From: Stenotrophomonas maltophilia
GTDB taxonomy: Bacteria > Pseudomonadota > Gammaproteobacteria > Xanthomonadales > Xanthomonadaceae
NCBI RefSeq assembly: GCF_001676385.1
Contig: NZ_LYVJ01000011.1
Coordinates: forward strand, 1-64,000
DNA: 64,000 nucleotides
Reading direction: 5' to 3'
Position numbers and translations under genes: made by a program. Below the pieces are notes generated by a model that made no database searches, was not told the origin of the DNA, and saw only the letters and a list, made by a program, of their open reading frames with translations. Positions 55,915 through 64,000 of this stretch are shown here, piece by piece; within the stretch, counting starts at the first letter, position 1, and every line of letters starts with the position of its first letter.

Positions 55915-57032
55915 CCCTGCTGTTCCCATTGGGCCTGGCCGCGCTCGCCGCATGGCTGTTGCCGCTGCTGATCCACCTCGCCCGCCGCCATCCCTACGTG
56001 CCGCTGGATTTCGCCGCGCTGCGCTGGCTGCGCGCGCAGATCCGGCCGCGCCAGCGCATCCGCTTCGATGACTGGCCCCTGCTGCTGGTGCGCCTGCTGC
56101 TGCTGGCTGCGCTGGCACTGCTGCTGGCACGACCTGCGTTGACCGGCCCCGCCCCTTCCCCCGCGTCATGGACGGTCGTTGCCCCGGGGCTGGACGCCGC
56201 TGCACTGCGCGGTACCGCTGCGGATCGCAACTGGCACTGGCTGGCACCCGGCTTCCCCGCCATCGATCAAGCGCCACCTGCGCCCAGTGCGTCCCTGCCC
56301 AGCCTGTTGCGCGAACTGGACGCGCAGCTGCCCGTTGGCACCGCGTTGACCGTGCACGTTCCCGATCCGCTGCCCGGCCTCGACGGTGCACGCCTGCAGC
56401 TGTCACGCGATGTGCGGTGGCGCACGCATCCGTTGCCGGTTCTTCCGCGGCAGACGGTGGCGGCACTGCCGCAGCTGCGCGTACACGGCGAGGCATCCGC
56501 CGCCGCCCGGCATTGGTTGAATGCACTGCAGCGCGCATGGAAGGTACAGTCACCGCTCGCGCCGCTGGCGGCGGGGGCACTGCCCGAAGGCGGGGAAGTG
56601 GGCGTCTGGAGCCGCAGCGATGCGCTGCCGGCTCCCTGGCAGGCATGGCTGCATGAAGGTGGCAGCGTGCTGGCCGCGGCCAGGCCCGCCGATGCCGCCA
56701 GCGTGCTGCTGCGCACTGCCGACGGCGCGCCGCTGCTGTGGCAACAGCGCGTCGGTCGAGGACGACTGCTGTCCCTGCCCGGCGACTGGAATATCGCCAG
56801 CAACGCCGCATTGCGCGATCCGCAACTGCCGCGTGCCCTGCTGCTGGCCCTGCAGCCACTGCCGTCGCCGCACCTCGGCGATGCACGGGACCAGGCGCCG
56901 CGCCGGGCCGCACTGCCTGCTGCAACACCACCGGTGCGTGAGCCGACCCCATGGCTGTTGCTGGCCATCGTGCTGCTGTTCGCGCTGGAACGCTGGATGG
57001 CCAGCAGCGCGCGGCGCAGAGCGGTCGCATGA
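55911..57032 (+). CDS. BatA-like membrane protein (aerotolerance regulator N-terminal domain)
   Basis: 373 residues. The first 80 residues, LLFPLGLAALAAWLLPLLIHLARRHPYVPLDFAALRWL with helices 1 and 2 and the segment IRFDDWPLLLVRLLLLAALALLLARPAL, are the BatA N-terminal domain. A periplasmic domain of unknown type (Pro-rich) and a C-terminal helix (WLLLAIVLLFALERW) follow. The VWA domain of true BatA is missing. Overlaps both neighbours by ATGA. Confidence 0.85.
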   Translation: MTLLFPLGLAALAAWLLPLLIHLARRHPYVPLDFAALRWLRAQIRPRQRIRFDDWPLLLVRLLLLAALALLLARPALTGPAPSPASWTVVAPGLDAAALRGTAADRNWHWLAPGFPAIDQAPPAPSASLPSLLRELDAQLPVGTALTVHVPDPLPGLDGARLQLSRDVRWRTHPLPVLPRQTVAALPQLRVHGEASAAARHWLNALQRAWKVQSPLAPLAAGALPEGGEVGVWSRSDALPAPWQAWLHEGGSVLAAARPADAASVLLRTADGAPLLWQQRVGRGRLLSLPGDWNIASNAALRDPQLPRALLLALQPLPSPHLGDARDQAPRRAALPAATPPVREPTPWLLLAIVLLFALERWMASSARRRAVA

Positions 57033-59188
57033 AGGCGCTGCAGCACGCCTGGCGGCGAGCGCGGCGCGGCAGCAGCCTGATCACCCTGCTGCTCGGCCTG
57101 CCCTGGGCACTGGCCGCGACGAGCCTGGCCCTGCGGCTGGCCGGCTTCGACATCGCCTGCGTCATCGGCACGGCCAGCGTGCTCATCTGCGCGGCCTTCG
57201 CAACGGCGCGTGCCCGCCAGCTGGACCGGCAGTGGCTGCAACGGCAACTCGATGCCAGTGGCGCCAGCGAAGACAGCGCCGACCTGCTGTTCGCCGATGC
57301 CGCCTCGCTCAACCCACTGCAGCTGCGCCAGCGCGCGCATGTGCTGGCCACGCTGGAAGGCGCGATGCCGGACCTGCACCCGCGCTGGCCACGCACGGCG
57401 TTGGCCCTGTGCTGGATGGTAGGCCTGGCCATCACACTGCTGGCACTGGGCTGGCCGCGCTCGGCCCGCGGCCCCGAAACGAGTGCAGCCACGTCGCAGG
57501 GCAACGCCACGCCCGCAGGCCCGCTGCACCTGCAATCCACCCGCCTGCGCATCGCTGCACCGGCCTACACCGGCCAGCCCACGCTGACCCGGAACACGCT
57601 CGATGCCAAGGTCGCCGCGGACAGCCGGCTGTCCTGGTCACTGCGTTTCGACCGCGCACCGGACCGGGCGTGGCTGCAGTTCCACGACGGTCGCCGGCTG
57701 CCGCTGACCGAGCAGGATGGACAGTGGCGGGCACAGGACGTGGCACGCACGCCGGTGCTGTACCGCGTGGTGAGCGAACCGGCACTGGCCGGGACCCGCC
57801 TGCATCGGCTCGAGGTGGTGGCCGACCGTGCACCCGGCGTGCGCGTCCTGGAACCCGCGGCCAGCCTGGTACTGGGCACGCCCGGACAACGCCGGTGGGC
57901 GTTGCGTTTCGAGGCCAGCGACGACTACGGCGTCGCCGCGCAGGCGACGCTGTCGATCACGCTCACCCAGGGCAGCGGCGAGAACATCACCTTCGTCAAG
58001 CGAAGCATCAGCCTCACCGGCAGCGGCGGGCCGGCCGTGCGGCGTTTCACCCACACCCTCGACCTGGCTGCGCTGGGCGCGCAACCCGGCAACGATGTGA
58101 TCGCCCAGCTGGAAGTGCGCGACAACCGTGCGCCAACGCCGCAGACCGCGCGCAGCAGCAGCGTGATCCTGCGCCTGCCCAGCGCCGAGGTCGCACTCGG
58201 TGCCGAACTGGAAGGACGGATCAAGAAAACCTTGCCTGCGTATTTCCGCAGCCAGCGGCAGATCATCATCGACGCCGAAGCGCTGATCCGGCAGCGGGGC
58301 AGCCTGGCCACCGAGGATTTCGTGAAGCGCAGCGATGCGATCGGTGTCGACCAGCGCATCCTGCGCCTGCGCTACGGCCAGTTCCTGGGCGAGGAAAGCG
58401 AGGGCGCGCCGAAGCCGCCGCCGACCAGCGACCTGCCAACCAGCGACGTGCCCAGCGCGGACAGCCACGACGGCGACCACGACCATGGCACCGAAGCGGG
58501 CGCGCACGACGACCACGGCCATGACCACGGCAAGGCGGCTGATGCCGACACGCCATCGGTATTCGGCAGCGCCACCGACGTGCTCTCCGAATACGGCCAC
58601 ACCCATGACCACGCCGAGGCCGCCACCCTGCTCGACCCGCAGACCCGCGCCACGCTGAAGGCCGCGCTGGACCAGATGTGGTCAGCCGAAGGCGAGCTGC
58701 GCCAGGGCCGCCCGCAGCAGGCACTGCCATTCGCCTACAAGGCATTGGGCTTCATCAAGCAGGTGCAGCAGGCCGAGCGCATCTACCTGGCGCGGGTCGG
58801 GCCGGAGCTGCCGCCGATCGATGAAGGCCGCCGCCTGGGCGGTGATCGCGCCGGCTTGGCCAGCCGTGACCTGCCGTTGGCCCCGCGCACCCCGCCGGAT
58901 CCGGCCATCGTTGAAGCCTGGCAGCGCCTCGGTGATGACACCGGCACACCGGACCTCGATGCGCTCGCGGTCTGGCAGCAGCGCAATGCCGCCTACCTGC
59001 CCGATGCGCTGGATCTGGCTGCAGCCATCGAGCAGCTGCGTATCGAACCGGGCTGCACCGACTGCCGCCAGCGCCTGCGCGCGCAGCTGTGGCGTGCCCT
59101 GCAGCGACCGTTGCCGCAGCCGATGCGGCGCAGTGCCGCCGATGCGATGGGACAGCGTTATCTCGATGCGCTGGAGGCGCAGCCATGA
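57029..59188 (+). CDS. DUF4175 membrane protein with His/Asp-rich linker
   Basis: About 719 residues from the ATG at 57,029. Two N-terminal membrane helices (about 20-60 and 120-140), then a large beta-rich periplasmic region with ASDDYGVAAQATLSITLTQGSGENITFVKRSI (DUF4175-like). Near residues 480-535 is a linker dense in His and Asp (SHDGDHDHGTEAGAHDDHGHDHG, HTHDHAEA), a possible metal-binding tract. The C-terminal part is helical. It is coupled to both neighbours by ATGA overlaps. Function unknown. Confidence 0.82.
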   Translation: MKALQHAWRRARRGSSLITLLLGLPWALAATSLALRLAGFDIACVIGTASVLICAAFATARARQLDRQWLQRQLDASGASEDSADLLFADAASLNPLQLRQRAHVLATLEGAMPDLHPRWPRTALALCWMVGLAITLLALGWPRSARGPETSAATSQGNATPAGPLHLQSTRLRIAAPAYTGQPTLTRNTLDAKVAADSRLSWSLRFDRAPDRAWLQFHDGRRLPLTEQDGQWRAQDVARTPVLYRVVSEPALAGTRLHRLEVVADRAPGVRVLEPAASLVLGTPGQRRWALRFEASDDYGVAAQATLSITLTQGSGENITFVKRSISLTGSGGPAVRRFTHTLDLAALGAQPGNDVIAQLEVRDNRAPTPQTARSSSVILRLPSAEVALGAELEGRIKKTLPAYFRSQRQIIIDAEALIRQRGSLATEDFVKRSDAIGVDQRILRLRYGQFLGEESEGAPKPPPTSDLPTSDVPSADSHDGDHDHGTEAGAHDDHGHDHGKAADADTPSVFGSATDVLSEYGHTHDHAEAATLLDPQTRATLKAALDQMWSAEGELRQGRPQQALPFAYKALGFIKQVQQAERIYLARVGPELPPIDEGRRLGGDRAGLASRDLPLAPRTPPDPAIVEAWQRLGDDTGTPDLDALAVWQQRNAAYLPDALDLAAAIEQLRIEPGCTDCRQRLRAQLWRALQRPLPQPMRRSAADAMGQRYLDALEAQP

Positions 59189-60993
59189 ACGCCTCCAGCC
59201 TGAACCTTTCGATAGCGCTGGCACTCGCCCTGGTCGTGGCCATCGCCAGCGTACGCCGGCTGCGGGGAAGCAACACGCACCTTGGCCGCCGGTGGATCGT
59301 GATCGGCTTGCAGCTCATTGCCGCCGCACTGCTGTATTTCTGCCTTGTACCCCCCACCCATCAGCAACCTGCGGGCGGCCTGGTCGTGCTGGGACTCGAT
59401 GCCGACAAAGCCGGCGCACTCCCTGCCAGCGAAGGCACGCCACTGCTGCTACCCGAAGCCAATGATGTCGCCGGCGCAAAGCGCGTACCCGATCTGGCCA
59501 CCGCGCTGCGCCTGCATCCGGCCTCCACGCTCACCCTGGTCGGTGCCGGGCTGGCCGCGCGCGATCGCGATGTGGCACTGCCACGCGACGTGCGTTGGCA
59601 GCCGGCGCCTGCACCACGCGGCTGGGTAGCGTTGCAGCCACCGGCCGACGCCGCACCAGGCGCACGCTTCGAGGTGCAGGCGCAGGCGCGTGTCGCCGCC
59701 AGGGCGAAGGCGGAACTGCTCGACCCGGCCGGCAGCGTGGTCGATCGCGTGGACATTGCCGAAGACGGCCGCGTGCAACTCAGTGGCATCGCCCGCGCCG
59801 AAGGCCGCAGCGTGTTCCAGCTGCGCCTGCTCGATGCCGAGGGCCATGTGATCGACAGCGCGCCGGTACCGCAGCAGACCGTGGCCGCTGCGCCGCTGCG
59901 GCTGCGGGTACGTGCCGGCGCACCGGGCCCCGAACTGAAGTACCTGCGGCGTTGGGCCGTCGATGCCGGTATCCACGTGCAGGTGCAGGCGGATACCGGA
60001 GCGGGCCTCAGCGTCGGTGATGGCGTGGTTCCACTCGATGCGGCATCGCTCGCACGCAGCGATCTGCTGCTGCTGGATGAACGCAGCCTGGCGGCACTCG
60101 GTGCAGGCGAGCTGGCGGCAGTGCGCCAGGCCCTGCGCGACGGGCTCGGCGTGCTGGTGCGCAGTGCGGGCGTACCTTCTGCCGGCGCGCGACAGCGACT
60201 GCGAGAACTCGGCCTGCCGGTGCAGGGCGATGGCAGCAGCCACGCCCTCGAATTTTCCGGTGACGGCGAGAGCGCGATGCTTGCGGCACGGCGTGGTCCG
60301 CTCGCCGCTGGCACGCTGCCGACCGGCGACGGCGAAGAGGCCGACCGCAGCTCGCACAGTGCCGCCCTGCCCGCGCTGGAAGCACTGGAGCTGCAGGTGC
60401 CGGGCAGCAGTGCGCTGCTTCGGGATCGCGCTGGCAAGCCCGTCGGCGGTTGGCGTGGGGCCGGCAGAGGCCGCATCGGCCTGCTGCCGCTGACCGACAG
60501 CTGGCGCTGGGTGCTGGCCGGTCGCGATGACCGCCATGGCGAGCTGTGGAGCGGCGTGGCCGCGACATTGGCGCGTGCGCAGGAGGGCAACGAGGCGCTG
60601 TGGTCGCCGCAGCCGATCAGCTGGGCGGGCGAACGCCAGTCACTGTGCAGCGTGCAGGCGCCGCTGCAGGCCTTCAACGCGCGCGGCGACAGCGTGCCGC
60701 TGATCGTCGACGGCACGGCATCGGGCCTGCGCTGCGCTGGCTGGTGGCCAGGCGAAGCCGGCTGGCAGCAACTGCGGTACGCCGACAGCACCCTCTGGCG
60801 TTATGTGTTCGACCCGAAGGACGCACCTGCATTGCACCGGCAGGCGATGATCGACGCGACGAACCAGGTGCTGGCCGCGGGCGTGCCGGCTACCGCTTCG
60901 ACCCTGCAACCGGCCCCGGGCTCGCGCTGGCCCTGGTGGCTGGCGTTCGTGCTGTGCGCATCGCTGCTGTGGTGGCTGGAGCGGCGGCGCTGA
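59185..60993 (+). CDS. membrane protein of MoxR operon, unknown function
   Basis: About 602 residues from the ATG at 59,185. Two N-terminal helices (about 7-24, 35-54) and one C-terminal helix (WPWWLAFVLCASLLWWLERRR) frame a long periplasmic portion. LLLLDERSLAALGAGELAAVRQALRDGLGVLVRSAG resembles the glutamine-amidotransferase-like fold of BatA-type operon proteins. It is the last gene; a GGGGTC palindrome follows. The tight ATGA overlap indicates a stoichiometric link to the DUF4175 protein. Confidence 0.75.
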   Translation: MNASSLNLSIALALALVVAIASVRRLRGSNTHLGRRWIVIGLQLIAAALLYFCLVPPTHQQPAGGLVVLGLDADKAGALPASEGTPLLLPEANDVAGAKRVPDLATALRLHPASTLTLVGAGLAARDRDVALPRDVRWQPAPAPRGWVALQPPADAAPGARFEVQAQARVAARAKAELLDPAGSVVDRVDIAEDGRVQLSGIARAEGRSVFQLRLLDAEGHVIDSAPVPQQTVAAAPLRLRVRAGAPGPELKYLRRWAVDAGIHVQVQADTGAGLSVGDGVVPLDAASLARSDLLLLDERSLAALGAGELAAVRQALRDGLGVLVRSAGVPSAGARQRLRELGLPVQGDGSSHALEFSGDGESAMLAARRGPLAAGTLPTGDGEEADRSSHSAALPALEALELQVPGSSALLRDRAGKPVGGWRGAGRGRIGLLPLTDSWRWVLAGRDDRHGELWSGVAATLARAQEGNEALWSPQPISWAGERQSLCSVQAPLQAFNARGDSVPLIVDGTASGLRCAGWWPGEAGWQQLRYADSTLWRYVFDPKDAPALHRQAMIDATNQVLAAGVPATASTLQPAPGSRWPWWLAFVLCASLLWWLERRR

Positions 60994-60996
60994 CCC

Positions 60997-61036
60997 GGGG
61001 TCGGATCCCTTTCGCCCGCGAAGGGGCTCTGACCCC
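60997..61036. repeat. GGGGTCGGATCCC...GGGGCTCTGACCCC palindrome
   Basis: A complete 40-bp member of the GGGGTC repeat family with loop TTTCGCCCGCGAA, at the end of the tldD-MoxR operon, where it may aid termination. Confidence 0.78.
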
Positions 61037-61103
61037 ACCGATTGGATCGCACACAGCATTCACGCGTGGCATGGATCCACTGCCCCCACCCCTCATGCGT
61101 CCT

Positions 61104-61778
61104 TCAACGCCTGCCCGCACGCCGATACACGCCGTTGAAGCGCACGTTCATGCCACCGCATTCGCTGTTGTCGGCCACGATCAGTACATCGCCCAGCGAA
61201 TGCACGCGCACCCGGCAGGTGTCCTCGGCGAACTCGACCTCGGCGCCGTGCGGCCTGGCACGTGCGTCCACCTGGCCCGTGTTCGGGCCATAGGGACGGA
61301 CTTCCAGCGAGGGATTGGCCGAGGGCCAGTAGGCGTCGCCAACCACATGCAGCTGCCCGTCCTGCACGCGGATCTTCAGGGCGTTGTCGCCATCCTTCCA
61401 CTCGCCCGACCAGTCCTGCAGCGCCGGCACGACCATCGGCAGCGGCTGCAGCTTGCTGCGGTCCACCCAGCCCGCGCTGCCTCCCACCTTGTTCGGGAAG
61501 AATGCGCAGCGGTAGCGACCCAGATCATCCCCGGTCACCACGGTATCGCCGTTGACCACGTAGCTGCGCTGACGGCAGGCCGGCTCGCCCTTGGCGGGGC
61601 AGCCGTCCATGTCGCCCAGCAGGTACAGGCGCGGCGTATCGACCACCCGCGCCAGCGCGAACTGGCGCTGCTCGGAAGGAAACGCACCGTTACGGCAGGC
61701 ACCCTCGCCGGCGATGCCGGCAGCATTGGCGCACGCAGGCAGCAGCGCGGCCAGCAGGCAGAACGAACGCAGGAACAT
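61104..61778 (-). CDS. exported protein of unknown function
   Basis: About 224 residues from the ATG at 61,778 (MFLRSFCLLAALLPACANA, Sec signal cleaved near ANA). The mature part has eight cysteines spread in pairs (CRNGAFPS, GDMDGCPAKGEPACRQRSY, GRYRCAFF, DTCRVRV, NSECGGMNVRFNGVY), suggesting disulfides in a periplasmic protein. No family recognised. It is convergent with the MoxR operon and shares strand with the next gene. Confidence 0.72.
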   Translation of the reverse strand: MFLRSFCLLAALLPACANAAGIAGEGACRNGAFPSEQRQFALARVVDTPRLYLLGDMDGCPAKGEPACRQRSYVVNGDTVVTGDDLGRYRCAFFPNKVGGSAGWVDRSKLQPLPMVVPALQDWSGEWKDGDNALKIRVQDGQLHVVGDAYWPSANPSLEVRPYGPNTGQVDARARPHGAEVEFAEDTCRVRVHSLGDVLIVADNSECGGMNVRFNGVYRRAGRR

Positions 61779-61818
61779 GGCAACGCCACCGATGGAGGAA
61801 CCGGCAGGATAAACCTGT

Positions 61819-62373
61819 CTATCCCCCGGGCGATGCGTCGCCGGCATCCTGCTGCTGCGAGAACCGCAGCGCACGCCGTTGCTGCTCGGCGCTCAGCTCC
61901 GGCGGCGGCCGCGCAACCGCCGCCTGGATCTGGTCCGGCCCGCCGGTGAGCTTGTTGATCCCTTTGGCCGCCGCCATCACGCCCTTGACCACGCCCATCA
62001 TGATGTAGCCGCCGCCCATGCTGACCTGCTCCGGCGACGGCGGCTCGCTCCAGTCGCGGCTGAAGCGGTTATCGCCAAACTTCACCGGGTTCCTGAAACG
62101 GTACAGGTCCAGCGGCTCGTCTTCGGGCTTGAGTGCGCGCACTTCGCCAAGGGTGGTGACGTTGTCCTGTGGCAGGGTGGTGGAAACTTGCGCGGTGGTT
62201 GCCGCCGAAGCATCTACCGGGGGAGCGGGTGCAGGAGCGGGTGCAGGAGCGGGTGCAGGAGCGGCTGCAGGATCGGGCACCGCCACTGGCGCGGCCTGCT
62301 GCGCCTGCGCGATACCGGCCAGCAGCAGGCTGGCCAGGAGTGCTCGCTGCGTTCCATGTCGTGCCACAGCCAT
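61819..62373 (-). CDS. exported protein with Pro-Ala repeat linker
   Basis: About 184 residues from the ATG at 62,373 (MAVARHGTQRALLASLLLAGIAQAQ). After a Sec signal comes a tandem Pro-Ala repeat (AAPAPAPAPAPAPAP, encoded by 12-bp tandem repeats at 62,220-62,268), then a conserved-looking segment (LYRFRNPVKFGDNRFSRDW, GGGYIMMGVVKGVMAAAKGINKLTGGPDQI). Function unknown; the repeat copy number may vary between strains. Confidence 0.72.
   Translation of the reverse strand: MAVARHGTQRALLASLLLAGIAQAQQAAPVAVPDPAAAPAPAPAPAPAPAPPVDASAATTAQVSTTLPQDNVTTLGEVRALKPEDEPLDLYRFRNPVKFGDNRFSRDWSEPPSPEQVSMGGGYIMMGVVKGVMAAAKGINKLTGGPDQIQAAVARPPPELSAEQQRRALRFSQQQDAGDASPGG
62220..62268. repeat. 12-bp tandem repeat inside a coding region
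   Basis: Four near-perfect GCAGGAGCGGGT units (the last reads GCAGGAGCGGCT). They encode Pro-Ala alternation on the minus strand. Confidence 0.85.
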
Positions 62374-62612
62374 CCACCCTGTTGGTTGCGTCCAGTGAAC
62401 AAGGATACGGATGCGGGCTTCAGATTTCGTTGGCATCGGCGGGGGCATTCAGGGTGTGTCACGCATCGTCGCTGCGTGGCCTGGGCGCCGAAGTTTGCAA
62501 CGAACTTCATTCCCCTCGGGAAGCGGGGTCGGCATCCTGCGGTTTTCCCGGTAAGGCCCTCCTTGATGACAGCTCCCTCCGCACGCCCGCCGCGTCGGCC
62601 GGTCGCCTGCTG

Positions 62613-63716
62613 ATGTCGCGCGCAGCAGTACTGGTTGTTCTGGCGGTTGTGTGCCTGATGGTCATCGCGACCGCCGCCGAATGGACATCGCGTGTCCGCG
62701 CAGGCATCGCCTCGCTGCGCCGGAGCAGCACGCTGCGGACGCTGGGCGCGGACGAGCACATGGCACTGGCACCGGTGCGCGCGTTGACCGGCTGTGACCA
62801 TGACGACCGGATAAAGCGGCTGAGTGGCGCCTTCACCGGCGGGACGTGGCGGAACAGCTTCCCGGTCGGTGACGGCTTTCTGGGTGGCATACCCGTGCTG
62901 GTGCCAAGACAGGCATGGCCCTACCTCTCGGAAGACAATCAAGCTGACGTGGTACTGGGTGAACACGTGGCCATGGTGGTGCGTCTGAATGGCTTCACCA
63001 TCGCTGCTGCACGGCCGGATGCCGCCACCAGCCGCGTCTGTGGCGAACGCCTGGAGACACCCGAAGAAATCTCGATGCGACGGGGTCCCGGCCTGCGCCC
63101 GTCCCCGCTGCTGATTGCCGCACTGGCGCTGTGGGCCGCCACCGGCGTCCCGGGCCTGCTCGCCATGCCGTTGCTCGCCATCGCCGGTCTTGCGGCCTGG
63201 CTGGGCTTCCCTCGCCGCAACGGCCCTGCGACAGCGCAGCGCGTGCTGCGGGTCCGCGGGCGCCTGCGCGCGTACCAGCGTACTGCCCAGACATCACGGG
63301 TGTGGTTGCTGGGCAATGACCGGCGTGTGCAGCTTCCAGCGGAATGGGAGCACGCTGCGGCATTCTCCCGCAGGCGCTCGATGCTGCTGGATGTGCGCGC
63401 CTGTGACGGCGCAGTGCTGGGCGCTGGCACGGCGTGGTGCCTGGCCAGCGACCGACGCCGCTATCCGGCCCCGGGAGGGTCCTGGCAACTGGCGTGGCTG
63501 GGCCTGCTGTTGTGCGTGCTGGTCTTCGGCGCCGCCTGGATGCCGTGGTCGCAGCGCCTGGAGCTGGGCTGGCCGCTTGCGTCTGGCTGGGGGGCGGTGG
63601 CATTGCTGGCGTTGGGCTGGCACGCGGTGCGGTTTGTGGTCTGCATGGTGCAGTTCCTCCGCCGCAATGAGGCGCTTGACGCGGATATCGCGCAGCGTCC
63701 GGACCCGTGGCACTGA
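62613..63716 (+). CDS. membrane protein of unknown function
   Basis: About 367 residues from the ATG at 62,613 (MSRAAVLVVLAVVCLMVIATAAEW). The frame continues upstream over the preceding gene's antisense, so the first reasonable start was chosen. One N-terminal helix, two central hydrophobic stretches (LLIAALALWAATGVPGLLAMPLLAIAGLAAW) and two near the C-terminus (LAWLGLLLCVLVFGAAW; VALLALGWHAVRFVVCM). No motif recognised. A short 93-bp gap separates it from the next gene. Confidence 0.7.
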   Translation: MSRAAVLVVLAVVCLMVIATAAEWTSRVRAGIASLRRSSTLRTLGADEHMALAPVRALTGCDHDDRIKRLSGAFTGGTWRNSFPVGDGFLGGIPVLVPRQAWPYLSEDNQADVVLGEHVAMVVRLNGFTIAAARPDAATSRVCGERLETPEEISMRRGPGLRPSPLLIAALALWAATGVPGLLAMPLLAIAGLAAWLGFPRRNGPATAQRVLRVRGRLRAYQRTAQTSRVWLLGNDRRVQLPAEWEHAAAFSRRRSMLLDVRACDGAVLGAGTAWCLASDRRRYPAPGGSWQLAWLGLLLCVLVFGAAWMPWSQRLELGWPLASGWGAVALLALGWHAVRFVVCMVQFLRRNEALDADIAQRPDPWH

Positions 63717-63809
63717 ACGGTTCACGCCCTTCGCGTGCGGTGTCTCACACCCTGAGACGTGAGTGTGGTGCCATGTGACCCCTCGCAATCCGTCCCGGCT
63801 CCACCTTCC

Positions 63810-64000
63810 ATGGCCTACGAACTCGCCAAGCGCACCGCCGATGCCGAACAGAAGCTCGCCACCCGCGACGGCCTGCCGGCCCGCGATGGTGCCCTGCTCA
63901 GCGCTCGCCTGCAGCGCCGCTACCAGGACCGCATCACCGGCAGCTTCGCCATTCCCGGCCGCGAAGGCCGCTATGCGCCTATTCCCGGTTCGGTGCCGCC
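63810..64000 (+). CDS. 5' part of a gene cut by the window edge, unknown
   Basis: 63 complete codons starting MAYELAKRTADAEQKLATRDG, with codon use like its neighbours. The fragment is basic and helical at first, then Gly/Arg/Pro-rich (FAIPGREGRYAPIPGSVPP), which resembles the short leader before the motor domain of some large DEAD/DEAH helicases, but too little is present to decide. Confidence 0.6.
   Translation, partial: MAYELAKRTADAEQKLATRDGLPARDGALLSARLQRRYQDRITGSFAIPGREGRYAPIPGSVP

Overview
The window looks like a chromosomal segment of a high-GC gammaproteobacterium of the Xanthomonadaceae, most likely Stenotrophomonas (S. maltophilia complex). This rests on the gene set and order (gpsA-secB, hemD-hemX-hemY, glnA-glnK-amtB, ntrB-ntrC), the strong GC bias at third codon positions, and many short GTAG/GTGCCGACC-type palindromes between genes that are typical of Stenotrophomonas. 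No database search was possible, so family names come from motif recognition.

Layout. 1-68: start of an IS110-type transposase that runs off the window. 0.4-13.1 kb: housekeeping genes. These are gpsA and secB with a membrane rhodanese, a small exported protein and a hotdog thioesterase; the late-haem cluster hemD-hemX-hemY; a FadI-type thiolase; a conserved unknown; two tandem Cu-Zn superoxide dismutase lipoproteins; and the nitrogen two-component pair ntrB-ntrC. 13.1-20.56 kb: an AT-richer accessory island. It carries a translationally coupled three-gene operon that looks like a defence or nucleic-acid system (NA37-like protein, PD-(D/E)XK-like protein, unknown partner). Convergent to it lies an OLD/TOPRIM-type ATPase without its Walker A end, then a frameshifted histidine phosphatase, then a DUF3825 gene packaged like an integron cassette with an attC-like site. 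The island sits between two halves of a palindromic repeat.

20.6-31.9 kb: a TonB-dependent receptor with a Zur-like operator, a small EF-hand-like protein, mltA, a b-type cytochrome, an AmiD-like amidase, the ammonium module amtB-glnK-glnA with a sigma-54 promoter and three NtrC-like sites, uppP, and two META-domain proteins. 31.9-47.4 kb: a PEBP protein, a TPR-sulfotransferase, a YheT-type hydrolase, a PlsC-type acyltransferase, a thioesterase, a phospholipase D lipoprotein, YceI, SixA, a ParA-type ATPase, a Ycf46-like AAA ATPase, a TPR protein and a giant indolepyruvate ferredoxin oxidoreductase. 47.4-61.0 kb: a DUF938 methyltransferase, then a repeat-rich gap, then a long operon of two Tat-signal TldD proteases, a leaderless TldE/PmbA-like protein, DUF4159, MoxR, DUF58, a BatA-like protein, DUF4175 and a membrane protein. 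61.0-64 kb: three unknown exported or membrane proteins and the start of one more gene.

How the genes connect. NtrB-NtrC (10.6-13.1 kb) probably control the glnA/glnK/amtB block 15 kb away. Operator-like sites are visible both upstream of glnA and directly at the ntrB start. The 48.6-61 kb operon pairs exported TldD-type peptidases with a MoxR/DUF58/BatA-like envelope module. The most unusual material is the 13.1-20.6 kb island.
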